This document shows positions 1 to 14,389 of a stretch of 64,000 bases of DNA, piece by piece (within the stretch, counting starts at the first letter, position 1; every line of letters begins with the position of its first letter). The position numbers and the translations under genes are program-made. A model generated the notes under the pieces. That model worked only from the letters and a program-made list of their open reading frames with translations, made no database searches and was not told the origin of the DNA. The stretch lies in the NCBI RefSeq assembly GCF_910592395.1, contig NC_088309.1, positions 24,120,599 through 24,184,598 on the forward strand, read 5' to 3'. The stretch is from Lineus longissimus. Its lineage: Eukaryota; Nemertea; Pilidiophora; Heteronemertea; Lineidae.

Positions 1-3000
1 GAAACAGAGCCACTTTGTTCAATATCAAACATTAGCATCTGTTCTGAAAGGGACAATTTCTGTTTGCAGCCTTTCTGTTTATCATGGTCCTGGTTTACGT
101 CCACAGAGGGTGCAGAGGGTTGTAACTGCAACCCTTGTCCAAGATGCATATAAATAGCAGGTGAAGAGGATGAGAGAGAGATTTTGGCTGGAGGTTGTGT
201 TGGTTCCAGGGAATGAGGCGTGTATCCATCAATATCAATGGTAGTCAATGATGAAGCCGCGAGGATGTTTTGCGAGCTGTACTGAGATGCAAAAACACTT
301 GACTGGGAGCTACAGGTGTCAGAAAATGTGGAGCAAGTATCGCTTATATCAAGATCTACATCATGGCTCGAACTGTGAATATTCTGATAACCATCCGAGA
401 GTGAGAGCTTGGAATATGGCACTGATAACCCTTGTTCAATTTTATGAAGCAATCCGTCTGATTTATGCTGTTCTACGTTCTCTAGTAGTACCAAGCCATG
501 TTTATTGAAATGGAGATTCACCAGACTCCGAGTAGAAAATGCTGGTTCTAATGACTCTGTAAAAAAAGGACTTCCGTCATCTTTGTTTGGGGAGAGATTC
601 GTCTCTGACTGACTCTTCTCATGACTAGGGGAGAGATTTGTCTCTGACTGACTCTTCTCATGACTAGGGGAGAGATTTGACGACTTGAGTGGACCGAAGA
701 GTTTCTCTGCTTCATCGTCAGAGATGGACAACACCAAATTGTAACGTCTATTTTCCAGATTCCCTCCTCCACCAATTCGGGCTGTGACCATCTCCCGTGC
801 TGCTTTAGTCCGTAACTTTTCATGCAAGCGTGCAAGACTTTCCTCTGATTTATACAAGCGGGAATTTTCAAGACTGCACGATTTTGTGACTGCTTTCTGA
901 TACTTGGAAGGCGAGCGACGCAGGTTTGTATTTTTCACAAAACGTTTTGGGGAGTTTTCTCTCACTGGTACATTTGAATAAGATTCAACAGATGTAATTG
1001 AGTTAGTGGTGCTCGTTTCTTGGTCTGTGGCTCCATCTTTAGATTTTCTCCACTGTGGAGGTGAAAGAGGTGGTGTTTCCAGTGCGGTCTCCAAAAAGGC
1101 ATCAGACCGCATCCTGAAGAACAGAGAAGGTAGAATTCAAAACCTATTCGGTGGGCAACATGGTCCAGTGGTACAGTGTCCAGCCAGTCTCATTCGTAAA
1201 CAAATGTTGAGAAATTGCTTAGGATATTGAGCACTGGTCAACTTACTTCCATTACTTCAAATGAGATGTGAAATTGCGAAATCTTATACACCTCATCAGC
1301 TTTGAGTTTTTGGAGACTGTCTGATAATAGCTTGAGATTTAATGAAGTTATTCAAACAGGCCTTTTCTCACCTTGGTTTAGGGCTGGTCAGCCTCTTGAT
1401 CATGAGTTCAATCGGTCCTTTCCTGATCTCCTTGAACTGCCTCACAGCAGCTTTATGGCTCTGACCCATGAGAGGCGTTCCGTTTACTTCTAATACTTCA
1501 TCGCCTAAAATGAGCAAACAAGTTGAGATTATTTATGGATATTCAATACCAACACATCAAACCATTGTTTTGTGTGCACTCACAGAAGTATGTTAGCAGC
1601 TATCATTTTCATATTAGTGCAAACAGAAACACAACACCCAATATTCCTAATTTCAAACTGCCTATCATATCAAGAGGACCAAGAACACCTTTCCTGACAA
1701 GACTTGAAGTAAAAATATAATTTGTCTAACATGCTTAACTCCAAACAATGAGGCATCAAGTATTCTGATCCTTTCCCCCCAAAATGGCACACAAGAATCA
1801 AGTCAGATCGATCAAGTCACAGACTCTGCAATGTCAGAAATCTGACTGCCCTTACACCTGTACTGGCTTTGGTCATGACTTACCTCTGGAAAGCCTGCCA
1901 TCAAGTGCAGCCACACCATCTGAGAAGACTGTTTTGATAAAGATCCCCATGCTGCCTTTTGAAGAATCTTCACCCCCGACGATGCTGAAGCCAAGACCTC
2001 TCCCCCCAGCACCCTTCATGAGGGTGATTTTCATGATGCGAGCAATTGTTGGACTTTTGGGCACAGGCATTTTCTTTTTTGTCTGTGGAAATGCATAACA
2101 GTGAAAATGAAATGCAAGTTCTTATACATTGCTTTATACTGCACAGGTATTGTCTCAAAGTGCTTGAGGTATCATTCCACAGTCTATGAACCCCGAAACC
2201 TTCCTGGACAAACCATTGGGGACACACATACCATGCTACCTTTGGCCATAATCAGTGCAGTTGAAATAACCAAGTGACGCTGGCCGTGCACCTCGACCTT
2301 TTGGGCAGTGATGCGCTTCTGAGCGGTGATGCACCTCCCTCTTATGCTCAGGTTTTGAAAATACTCTCACTTCACCTGCATGTTTTCAAATTTTTATGGC
2401 AACTTTTGTACCCAAATTCAAATATCTTGGACAGTTACATGTCGCTGAAAATTTCCAGGTCTTTTAAGGTCTCATTAAGTAAGCACACATTTTTTTTAAT
2501 GAGCCTTCACTGGAATACTATCCAGTTATGAAGTTGATCTTACAGACAGATTAAGCGCATAATTTGAAATTTCTTAGCTAAAATTGCATGGCTGAACACA
2601 CGGTTAACAAGCTTAGTGACAAATCTAGCTAATTCTTATTTTAAGTTTATAAGAACTAAAATAAATCTGCCTAACGGTTTTAAAACTTAATCGTTGGCGA
2701 TAGGATATTACAAGTGTATGGGTAATAAAACCATGTGTGCATGGTGTAGCGCCGCCACAACATACCCACAATATTCAACCATTCAAACAGGCTCTTATTC
2801 TAAATAAAAATTCAACACTTCCTCCAAGTTCTAAGCATAAATGATATTTCACATTCTCTATATTATTTGGTTCATCATACCCATGATAGGTGGCATAACA
2901 ATAAACAGAATTGATAAATAATAGACATTGTCAATTGTTGGTTATACTGATGGTAATGAGCAAACCACTGGCCCCAATTCGTAGGCAGAGGATTAATTGG

Positions 3001-6000
3001 TCCATGCCTCTAATGAGTCACACAATGGGAGGAACAGGCAAGCAGATGACAACATAGTCATAGTGATCATCACGAGTATTGATGAAAAGGATATCATTCA
3101 TGTTCATTATAATTTCCAGCGGTGCAGAATAATAGCGATTGGTAACTATATGATCTGCGCAGTCACATATCATCCGTGATTTACCTTTCTTCTTTGTATG
3201 TCTTCAGGACAATTGACACGCAGTACCATTATCCACAACTGAACCTTAAAGGTTTCATGATCAAAAGTTAAGCGATCAGTAATGAATAATGGACAACCTG
3301 GCTCAGGTGAGGGAGTGGGCAATGCTCTCATGTTTCACATACAGACCCTCAGCCTCAGATTGAGTGAAGTCTGGTTGGTTGAACGGGACAGTACAGAAGC
3401 GACCCAATTTGGAGGTTCCTAGATTCAAAGTTGTTCCTTATGATATTGCTGACCAGCAGAATTTTGAATAGGGGAGTGTTCTTTACCTGTCTCTTCTCTT
3501 CCGGTGAGTGTACGACTAATTTGGGTGTGGGCAACTTCTTGGGGTGCTGCTCAACTGGTTTATGCTGGAAGATTTATTGGTAGTAGGTAGAAAATATTTT
3601 TGAAAAAAAATCAGATGGACATTAAAAAAGACACAACGCACCATCAATGGATTGGTCAATTTAGATAAGATGTTCCAACATTTCTACACAATATGATTAA
3701 TCAACCAGGCAGAGCTCACTTCTGTATCATGGCCTTTTAACAGACAAGATCATGATTGCATAACTGGCATGGACAGGAAAGGGTGCTAAACTCCCAGTCA
3801 TGACGCCTTTTGGACCAAGAAATGTAACAACACCTAAGCTTACAGGATGACAAGAAGAATTCTATTTACAGAACAACTCAACTGTGTGTGACCTGGTTTG
3901 TCTGACAGATGTGGTTGATGGCTCCTGGTATTCCAGAATGCGATGCTTTTCATTTCAAGGGAGATACTTTTTTATCATTGTGGGTTAGTGTATGCAGTTG
4001 AGGTTATTCATTTGTGCTGGAATTCTAAATGCACAATGGGCAGATGAAGTTTTATCATAAACTTATCATTAGACTTAACGGACCTACTGGGCCTTTGATA
4101 TAAGTTTGGGTTAAAACCCCAAAAACTCTCGGGCTTGGGTTTGAGTGATGACTCATCCATCCGCATGGCATTATGCACTTTGAGAACCTATCACTAAATA
4201 TTGTGCCCAAGGGCAATCACACGAGCTGCTCAATCAAAGCTTCATTAGAAGCATTTCTGACCAGTAGGCCTACTCATTTGTAGAGCTGGGTGGAGGAAGG
4301 CAAGTTATAAAAGAGGTCTGCCTAGAGTCTCATGACGACTGTGGGATTCCAACCCAGGATTTCTGGACCACTGGCCTACAGCCCAAAGCCGCCAGACCAC
4401 AGCGGCTCATAGAAGGTTAACAGGACTGCAAATGCCAGCCCAGGGCACATCCTGTGCGTTCAGATAGAGGAGGAAATGACTAACTCTGAGAGGAAGGAGA
4501 GTAAATTGATGATTTTATATTCATCACATTAAGTATCTCTGTGGAGAGTTGGAATGTCAACAAAGTGTGATGTCATAACGGCTGAGAACATTTCCTGGCT
4601 TGCACTATTATCTGTGCCTATATTCTCACTTTAAAAGACCACAAGGAATGATATGATTAGTCTAGCTGATATCATTAATTCAATATTTGAAGTGTCGTTA
4701 TTACATGAAGTCCAAATTCGAGAGTCTACTCTGGCCGAACAACTTGACACTGGGATCTGTTATGATTTTTGATTATCATAGGATATTCAAATGACTTGTC
4801 TTGGTAAGAAAGCAAGTGACTTGCCCATTAAGACAACTGTGAGCACCGTAAACAATCCATTTTGTCATATGCAATAATGATCACAGGGCAAAGTGATTTA
4901 AAATATATCTACACAGTATAAAGGGCTGTGATTCAACTGGGCTACAATTGTACCATTTTACTTTACATGAACATGCATGTGAGATGATTGAGTGGGGAAA
5001 CCTACCTTGGAAGCCACCAATAACTGGACAACAATGGGGGATGTGATCATGACCGTGGCCACTTCATGCAGTGTCATCTCCTTCACACTGCGGCCATTCA
5101 CTTTCAGGATTTCATCACCTTTTCGCAGCCTCCCATCCCTGAAAACACATTTTTATTCAAATTTAATCACAGACATGTTTTTTTTTACACACAGTACATG
5201 GGACATGCAGAATAACTAGAAAATGTCTGGGACACTGCCAGCTGTCACTCGATGTTGTGAGGACATAAGATGGTCAGACAGATTTGTCATCTCACATGGG
5301 ACTCAGAGTAACTTATCATCAATGCATTTCCTCGTACATCAAGATCAATGTCTAATAGAACAATTTTGAAGACATTCATTTTCACTTTCTATACCTGACT
5401 GCGAGGAGATCTTTAGAGATTTTACTGTAAGAGGAAACCTACAGCCAGTCATGAAGAATCAGACCCTGCATGATTGACAAAATTTGACCTGAATTGATTC
5501 ATTGAATGATTGACTGACTTCTTACTTACCTCTCTGCAGCGCCATCGTCAACCACCCCAGCCACAAATACGCCAATATCTCCCCGAGCTGAACCTTTGCC
5601 TCCTGCAATGTCTAGGCCTAACTCATCAGTCTTATCCTTCACGAGGTGCATCATGTACACATGCGGACGCTGAAATGTAACAAAATACCAACAGGAGGAC
5701 CACTATCTTGGAGAATTTCAATGCTTATAAGTATTCATTTATTCATTAAACTGATTAAAAAAGACCCCACCAATGAGTTGACATACCCAGATGACCAAGA
5801 AGGTTCTTTGAAGTGTTTCGAACTGACTATCCTAGCCAATTAAGTTTTGGTTCCCATTGGAACATCCTCTCCTTTCAATTGTTCCAAAATTTACCCAAAT
5901 AGAACAGGTACAAATACAATGTATATTCAATCGGAAAGTAGGCCTCAATGTCACCATGGCACAACATTCCAACTTATTTTTTGAAATAACGATTATCTCA

Positions 6001-6966
6001 TGCCTAATGGCGCGTCAAAACAACCTTGCAATGATCTATACTCTGAAAATGCTAAGTGGCACAAAAATCTGATGCAAGGCTCACCTTGACTTTTGGCTTC
6101 TTTTGTTTATGCTTGTCCCATGTCCCAGACCTTTTGACTGGCGATTGTGCCTCCCCCTTCTGATTCCATGTCAAACCAGCCTTCGCAGGACTCTGCAGAG
6201 GTGAAACAGCTCCATTGACCTCTGATCCTGTCGTCTGCTTCAGGATACTAATTCCATGTTTATTCAAACCAGTCCCAACCTTTTGATTGGTTGGTCCAGG
6301 GCTGTGAGCACGGCGTTTCTTTTGCGCAACTGGAGTTGGGCTTCGGGCACCTCGGAGGACAGGTGTCAAAGAATCTGCCCGCCCAGAATTTGTTTTAGCA
6401 GATAAACCAATGTCTGAACTAGAAGTAGATGTATGATTTCGATTGGCAGAGTTGGAAGCAGAATTCACAAGAGACGACTTTGGCACATGATTTGCTTTCT
6501 TTAAACCCCCAGACGAATCAAGCAGAGAATTGACCTTCACACCAACTGAATGATCTTGACCTCCAAGGTCAACTTCATCAAGAATAGCAGGGGCAGAAAC
6601 ACTCAACCGTTTTTGTGCAACACTTTGTAATCCAACAGTCGTTTTCTTACGTGAAGGACGCAATGAAACTTTCAAATGATTGTGCTCAGAAACTTCATCC
6701 TTGTCTGCACCATGAATCCTCGCCACCAAGTGCCCCTTTTTGATTGAAAATTTTCTTGGCGATATCTTTCCAAATATTTTATCCTCCTTTGTTATCGAAG
6801 GCAGACAACCAGTTTCTCCTAATTCCTGTCTGCCAACATTTTGCAGTGATACAGATCTTTGATGATCATTGGACATGTGGGGCGCTGGTCTTTTCTTTGT
6901 TGTAAACATCGTCACAGGTGTCAGAATGGTGATGCTGCCCATAAGACATGACAAGAAGCAACAATC
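1..6966 (-). CDS. PDZD2/pro-IL16-like protein with two PDZ domains (3' end outside window)
   Basis: Exons read on the minus strand are 6966-6085, 5669-5530, 5138-5006, 3564-3487, 3238-3185, 2082-1884, 1504-1372 and 1113-1. All junctions are GT-AG and in phase, and the last exon runs off the window edge. I place the first Met at 6942; an in-frame TAA lies just upstream of the acceptor-like AG at 6967, but an additional 5' exon is possible. Residues 1-286 are basic and Ser-rich. PDZ1 (about 287-377) carries the carboxylate-loop variant [12 protein letters not shown]2 (about 435-530) carries the classic [11 protein letters not shown] low-complexity Ser-rich tail of more than 370 residues follows. 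Spacing and loop sequences resemble PDZD2 and pro-interleukin-16. PDZ proteins of this type scaffold the C-termini of membrane or signalling proteins; the specific role here is unknown. The domain calls are firm and the orthology is tentative. Confidence 0.85.
589..679 (-). repeat. 39-bp in-frame coding repeat in the PDZ gene
   Basis: About two and a half copies of a 39-bp unit encode the 13-residue repeat [13 protein letters not shown]. The length is a multiple of three, so the frame is preserved. It lies in the disordered Ser-rich tail after PDZ2. Confidence 0.8.
4270..4410 (-). repeat. tRNA-derived SINE, intron of PDZ gene
   Basis: Read on the minus strand this has a tRNA-like head. An A-box-like TGGTCTGGCGG is followed by a B-box-like GGTTGGAATCC. 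The body continues CCCACAGTCGTCATGAGACT and matches copies at about 59499-59632 and 14390-14500. Confidence 0.65.
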
Positions 6967-9688
6967 CTGAAATTATAGTGAGGATGTTCTTCAGCAGGGT
7001 CATGAGCAGAGTTGGTGTGTGTATGTGTGGGGGGGGGGGGTGCACCGACAAGGTGACAGTTGCTGGCTAATTTTGATTGATGCTTCCACTGTGCTACTGC
7101 ACTTAGCACTCGTTCAGGAAGCAGACAAACAAAATCCCCTCACAACTCAGAAGTCAACTCAAAGCTGACCAGCATTGGATGATGAAACCTAAGTTGAAAT
7201 GACTTAAAGCATACTGTCAACTCTGACAGGAGATGTCACATCCTTTGAGATGGCAGCATCATGCATATTTTCTGTAACGATATTCCCAATATGAGGTATA
7301 TGACACCTTGAAAGCTCCAAATGAGTAAATCCGGCTTTGATTTGACCCTCGATACACCAACGTCATCCAGGAGAGGTGCTCCTGGACAATTCAAACCACT
7401 TGGCACATGATGACATTACATCGGGACTGTCAGGAAATGGGCCTAAGAATAAAAGCAATTTTCGTTTCACTGAACAAATATAAGCTAAAGTTAGGGCTAA
7501 ATAATCCTAACCTGGAAATCGGTTGAGAAATCATCGAAAAGTCCCTTCCTGATTTGGTCAAAGGGAATGTGCCTGGGAATCCAACAAGGATCTTAGGCCT
7601 ATACATGATTTACACTTAGCTTCATGCCACCCCTTTGTAAACTGGTTTAGCATTGGAACACAGATCGTTCAACTTCAAAAAGAAAACTGTAAAAGTATGA
7701 AATGTTTGTAAAGACCAAAGTTTGTGTCAACTGAGTATTCTCTACTAAATAATGATTCCCAGGAAGAAATAGAGAAACAAATACTTTGTAGGTCAAACAC
7801 AGATGGGGTGGGGGCTAATTCCATCCTGGGATAGAATGACTGAGCAACTGTACAGGTGTTAAATTGAGAAATCAAAGTTTTACAAGGAGTGCTGGGTCGC
7901 CCTTTTCAAGTCACCTTTAATAGGAATACAGAACTTGTGTAAAAATTGTACCAAATTTAGGTTTGCAGAGGCATTTTGACTCAATGAGTAACCAGAAAAG
8001 AATGCCCTTGATTCAAAAATGTAAAACAAGGCCAGATATATATACACTGTACTTCTAAATTACAACCCGACAAATTGATAGCAATCACAAAATGGCCCAG
8101 AAAATAATGCAATGGCCCAGTATGCCCAATAGGCCAATGTTCTACATTATAAAGTGACTGAGTTTTTTTTGTACTGCTGGATATTTGATTTTGGGATTTC
8201 TGATATTTTGACTTTTAATATTTGATTATTTGAAGTGGTTGCATCCATTTTTTTAACATTGTTACATTTTTCATCTGTATTGGGGTCCAATCACACTTGG
8301 ACATTTTTCGAGTTCCCTCTGCCTGTAATGCATTCGCTGTCACAAAAGTGGCTCTTATTGCTGGCTATGAATATGAGCTAAAAATAAAACGAAGAATAAA
8401 TATTTTCTCAAAACTGTGATCAACCCAATAACAAACCATGAGTCTATGAACGCCTAGGGTGTGAAAGTCAACCACATAAACACTTTAACCCAACAATTAC
8501 ATGATATTGTTAAAAATATCATTAGATAAAAAGTTCTGTATCTGACCTATTATAAAATATTGCACATTATCTTCAAAAGTTTATGTCAATCATCAAAATG
8601 AACTTCTTTGGTTCATCTAGACCCACCAAGGATCAAAATTGTGTGAATTTTACCCTTATAAGCTACAGGCTTGGGCCAATGGCAATTGATCTCCTACATC
8701 ACAGAATAGGACAACAATAAGGGGGCTGAACAGAGAGACACACAATTAAAAATTAATAGATGACAAATTAAGACAGCTCTCTTCAAAAAGAGCAAATATA
8801 TTCATAGCATTCGGATATAGATATAGTAACAGTACTGCAGTTGATTGTTAAGGGTAAAAAGCTTTTTAATGAAAAGTGACTGATGATTTCAGTCAAAATG
8901 ACTGTGAGATGGGAGAGACCTCTATTGGCGACTTTGTGCAACTTTATCGTGCCTACCTAGTTACTGCCTATAGAGTCCCTTTAACGTGAGTTGTCAGTGG
9001 GGTGGGGATGTTAGTCAGTTAAGTGGGAGGGGGACTGAGGTGGCTATTCAGTTCTTATTTTCACGTGCCTGTGAGTGTGATCAGAGCTGGGCCTCACACA
9101 GATGATTGTGCTTGGTCCGCTGACCACAGACCTATGATGTGCCTACGCCTAGAAGCTGAACCTAAAACTAGAATCACTGAAACTAGTAAATGGACATTTA
9201 CTTACAAAAGCAGCTTTTCTTGTCTCTATATTAATCCATGATAAGAAAACTTTTCAAGTGTCAACGACTGTCCATCATGTCCATCGCCGGTTCATCCGAA
9301 TCACAATCTGACACAGCACACATTATAATGTAAAATGCATGGGGCGGATACGAAACGAAGCGAGAGACATCTGTACGCAGAAAAACTGAAAGGTCTCCTT
9401 CACTGTGATATCGGTTAGGAGTAGTACTAGTAGTTTACCCACTAAATGGATCTGTGCGGGTCCTCATCATTCTTTGTCATTGGAAACTTCCTTAAACTGG
9501 ACTGACATCCTATACTCGAATACCAGGCTCTGTTGAACGCCCACATTACTTCAGGGGGTAAAGACTGTTGTCTTTGAGGGAGGACAGGTGAAGGTACAAG
9601 GCGAGGTACGGACGGCTCCTACTCGGTTTAACAGAATTCTGATACTTTTCGTTATTTAATTTCCCGTGAAGGGGCGCTATTTAACAAA
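6967..9688. other. Region between the PDZ gene's first recognised exon and STOML2
   Basis: No coding exon recognised. It holds a 12-G tract at about 7029-7040 and AT-rich unique-looking DNA. It probably contains the 5' UTR and promoter of the minus-strand PDZ gene and, in its last few hundred bases, the STOML2 promoter. No TATA box stands out next to the STOML2 start. Confidence 0.5.
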
Positions 9689-12600
9689 ATGGCAGCCACC
9701 ATGTTGCGGTCTGCAAGCCGGTGTCGAAATTTTGAGGTGTGTTTTATAACCATTTCTTCAATCATTTTGTGAAGTGATGAGCGTCATTATTTTAACTTGG
9801 TGTTGATTGTACTTTCTGACACCGAATATATAAGCAATTTCTTTTAGATTTGCGGTAATCAAGGATTTCGTTTGTCATGATATATTGCACCAAATTTCGC
9901 TGTGGCTCGATCGCTTAAGCTATAGGCCTAGTGCATACGTGCACACAATCATGTACTGTGATATGAAATTTTCATCTAACATGTGGTGTAGGCTGATAAA
10001 TATATGTAACTGTATGACAGCGTTGAATGTAATGATTTTATTAATTCGATGGCATTTGTGATGAAAATCAGCTTGAAATGAAAACGCTTTCTATTCTTTT
10101 TTTCATACAAATCCGTAACTCAACTGGATGTCACTTGAATTTTCTGTTTTAAGCTTATGCCGTGTTACACATACTCAATATTTCAGAGGTTGTCCCATCA
10201 GATGGTCCAACAGGTGCGTCATAGATCAGGCTTGCCGCTGAACACCATAATTTTATTTGTCCCTCAGCAAGAATCATGGATAGTGGAGAGGATGGGAAAA
10301 TTCCAACGGGCACTTGAACCTGTAAGTGGCTATTCAACTGCTAATATATATCAAATTATGCATATTGCTTGAGTACCTCCGGTTATCGACATTTAAAATC
10401 AAACCAAGAGAGAAATAACTGGCAAAATTTGTACAAAATCCTGCACGTTGATGATAATGACCCCAAGTTTTGAAAAAATTGAAAGTTGATTTTTTTGTTC
10501 AATACCCTGTATGTTCCTGTATTGGTTGATACAGAGACATGAATTTCTGCCTGATGATGTTATTCATTGTTCTGTTTCTTACTTTTAGGGCCTCAACTTC
10601 CTTATCCCTGTTTTAGACACTGTCAGATATGTTCAGAGTTTGAAAGAGATAGCTATTGATATCCCAAAACAGAGTGCGATCACAATAGGTAAGGTGCAAT
10701 ACTATGTATTTTTTGAGAAAGGTTGCATTAAGGTTGGTCCATGAGGTCCTTGTTGGCAATGCATTTGGAGGTTCAACTTCAGTTTGTGTTAGGCCTACTG
10801 ACTGCTGCATACCAACAGTTGTTTTTACACTATTGTACTCTTAGAACCTCTCTAACCAACAAAAACAGGTTATTCTGCACCAGTGAGATGGTCAAAAACA
10901 ATAGTTCAACTTGTATCTGCTTGATCTTAAAGGTACAATAGCTAAAGCATTGTATTGTCTGTGTATTGTCTTCATGACCACTGCAGATAGGATCCTAATA
11001 TCAGATACATGGGTCCTTCCTTTGCTTAAAAATAGTCTCGAAATGTAATCCTAATCATATCCCAATGGCCTTGCCTTTTTTCCTCCTACCACGTCAAGCA
11101 AAGATTCTCACATGACCACCACCTGACTAAATTCAAACTTCATTCCAGATAACGTCACATTAAATCTCGACGGTGTGTTGTATCTAAAAGTCTTTGACCC
11201 TTACAAGGTAAGATTAATGCAGTATAATGTACACAGTACAAAAGATGGCATTTCAATAAAATATGCTTCCATACCATGGTAATTTAAGAAAAATGAAAAG
11301 AGTTTTTTAAGCGCTATGGCAGCTTTTATAATGTGCTATAAGTCTGTTGTAACGCCGTTTATAGCAAGCTTTCTGAGAAACCAGTCCTTTCCAACGCTTA
11401 AGAATAATAATGAAAGTTGTTTGCCCTTCATTTTCATACCTATCAACTGTTCTTCTTCAGGCAAGTTATGGGGTTGAGGATGCAGAATATGCAATCAGCC
11501 AGCTCGCTCAGACAACGCTTCGGTCAGAGATCGGAAAAATCTTGTTAGATACTGTATTCAGAGAGAGAGACTCTTTAAATGTAGCCATTGTTGGTAAGTG
11601 ATAAGGAATTGTTATGTATATTGCTGTGGCTCAGTGTAGATGTCAACTACTGCCCGGTGACTGTTTTTACTTAATTCTATTGCATTGCAAGTGTTGGGCA
11701 GACTAGACAGTTTTGAAGATTTGAAGAAACTCGTCTTTGCCAATGACACTGGTCGATATTCAAGAACACATGTTCATCGCCAAGTGGACACATAATTCAT
11801 TATTTGTCAAACGAGGTTTGCCTCTCAATATTTGTACTGATTGGTTCTCATGTTCATTTCAGAGGCTATAAACAAAGCAGCAGAATCGTGGGGTATACGC
11901 TGCATGAGATATGAAATTCGTAAGTAGATCTCCTGTTTGTTTCCAACAAATTCTTCATGTAAATGAGAATCACCCTCAAGTTAATTATTAGTAGTAATTC
12001 AATCTAAACATTGGCTCATTTTTAGTCGGTCTTGAGTGTAAAAAATACCAACCTGCGATTATTGATTTGCCTTGTCATAACCCCACTTTACCTGTCTGGA
12101 TCATTTACTTCAGATTTGCTTTCTTCAAGGAATTGTCAATTCTCAGGGATTATCCGTTGTGTTGTGTTTCAGGTGATATTAAACTCCCAAGCAGGGTGCA
12201 GGAGGCCATGCAGATGCAGGTAGAGGCGGAGAGGAAGAAGAGGGCCAGTATCTTAGAATCTGAAGGTCAGTATGAAGCAGAAGTTAAAGTTCACCTCTAT
12301 TTGTTAGCACATGCGACCTCAGGTTTGCCTGTGCTTAGCAGGTAGGCCTTCATGTCCACGTTTTGGTTCATTCATACAGGGGTCATCCTAATCCATATAG
12401 ACTCCAAAAATGTCCTGCTGTGAAAAGAACAACCACACCTGAGATGTGACCAAGGTGTTGGAGCATTGGCACCAAAACGTAAGACGAATGTCTACCGAAC
12501 AACCTCAAGTTTATTAGCTCCATTGACCAGCTGTTGGATCGGGTCAGTCATCAAAAATATCTCTAACAATTTCTGATTTGACAGGTATTCGTGAATCTGA

Positions 12601-13679
12601 GATCAATGTGGCAGAAGGTAAAAAGCAGTCTAAGATTCTTGCGTCTGAAGCGTGGAAGATGGAACAAGTCAACACAGCTTCTGGTGAAGCAGACGCCTTG
12701 ATGAAAGTTGCATCAGCACGAGCTGAGGCCATTGTTAAGATTGCAGAGGCAATCGGCAGAGAGGTGAGTCAAGACAATTTGGAACTATTTGTATAAGTCA
12801 AGAAAGATTTATAAGCTTGGTGTTACAGATTGACAAAAGTTTTTTCATCACAAGCAAAAAGTATATTCGAGGTACTTTACTTCTTGAAATAAGTTTGTTA
12901 GGAATAGAAGTATTGGTCTCATCTATGATTTTTCGGTTATCGGCCTAGTTCTGAAGACTTTAATTGCAGTAGGTCAAAGATCCTTGTCTTTAGGTGATGA
13001 CCTTGACTTTAGTTGTTGACCTTGACTTTAGTTGTTGACCTTGACTTGAGTTGGTGATTTTGACTTTTGTTGTTTACCTTGACTTTAGTTGATAATCTTG
13101 GTTCTCTTTCAGAATGGACAGAATGCTGTTAGCCTGAGGGTAGCCGAGCAGTACATACAAGCATTTGGAAACATAGCCAAAGAAGGAAATACTATTTTAC
13201 TCCCATCCAACACGGGAGATGTTAGTTCCATGGTGTCACAGGTATGATATTGTTCACTATATTTTCATCCTTGAAGATTTTTGAGAATGCAGAATACTTT
13301 TTAACTGGAAGGTGGCGCAAAGCTCACAATTTGCGAAATCCCAGAACCTATCATTCCTGAATGCCTTGTCCTGTGACCTGGATTTTAAGAACAATACCAT
13401 GTGACATAACTTGGGCTAGGGTAGTTCGCCAGTAATACTGCAGTTTTCATTCTTTTTGTTTCTATCTGCATTTTATATCCCAATCAAAAAGCTATTCTGA
13501 TTTACTGTTATTTTCCATTGCAGGCAATGGCCATCTTTAACACTGTAAAGACCAACATACCGACCATACCTTCCGACAAAAAAGAGTTAACCTCCTCATT
13601 TTCAACAAAACCTTACGCTCATTCCAGCGTTTTGGAGAATGAAAGGACAAATAAGACAGTTCATGATGATAATGAATGA
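9689..13679 (+). CDS. STOML2: Stomatin-like protein 2, mitochondrial
   Basis: Ten exons: 9689-9736, 10187-10321, 10589-10688, 11149-11207, 11461-11593, 11863-11919, 12173-12265, 12585-12763, 13113-13241, 13524-13679. The deduced protein is 362 aa, close to the length of vertebrate STOML2. The N-terminus is rich in Arg and Ser with few acids, typical of a mitochondrial presequence. An SPFH/prohibitin domain follows (about residues 35-210, starting near LNTIILFVPQQESWIVERMG). Next come an Ala/Glu/Lys-rich coiled coil and the conserved tail motif NTILLPSN. The family binds cardiolipin and organises inner-membrane microdomains with prohibitins and proteases. The start codon is the first Met and sits in a good context (aaaATGGCAG). 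Its 5' end faces the minus-strand PDZ gene. Nothing is broken. Confidence 0.96.
12985..13099. repeat. 19-bp minisatellite in STOML2 intron 8
   Basis: About five degenerate copies of a unit built on CCTTGACTTTAGTTGTTGA lie between exons 8 and 9. The copies accumulate substitutions towards the 3' end. Confidence 0.8.
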
Positions 13680-14291
13680 TGACTATTGAATTGATGATTT
13701 TATATCAGAGTCCTATAGAACAGGGAAATATGGTGGGCAGGAAATTTTCAAGTTTTTCATGGTTCGGTCATGGTCACTATCAACTGGTCTGCGAAGACTC
13801 GTATTTTGTGCAATGGTCCAATTAGTGTGGAGTTTATTTTTTGAAAATCACCGGATTTAAGTGTGGATTTGGATCTATTGTGCTAAAGTTTAGATATTTT
13901 GTGATACAACTATTATGTCACGTGTATTGTAGTTCACACATGTAGCTGGTAAACCACAAAAAAGTCAAATTTATATTGGCCTCCATGTAGTTTTTAGAAT
14001 ACTCAAAAAGATGATTTGAATTTCATTCTTATTTACTCTGTTTAGCATGATCACAGTGGGTGAGTGTAAGGCCCTTGTTTCTATTGTGAGGTAAAGGAGT
14101 CGGATACCTTTCCCCATTGTGATGAACATTTTGTGCAAATCAAAACTATGTTGTCACTAATATTGTGTGTATTTGTGTTAACGAGGCTAAACATACTTAT
14201 GGAGACATGTCTGATATTTTGCACATCAGCAATCTATTGGTATTCCCAGCCTTGAGGAATCTTTTGCAGGGGGTACATATACATGAAGGGG

Positions 14292-14297
14292 AATAAA
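14292..14297 (+). terminator. Candidate poly(A) signal of STOML2
   Basis: AATAAA on the plus strand about 610 bp after the STOML2 stop codon. It is the clearest canonical signal noticed before the next repeat-rich stretch, giving a 3' UTR of about 0.6 kb. Confidence 0.4.
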
Positions 14298-14389
14298 ATC
14301 TACCCGGCAAAGATGGCTTAAACCCTTAACTTCTGATGGTAGTAACGTAAAGGCCAGTTGGTTTGAACCCTGGTCAGCAATGTGCAATC

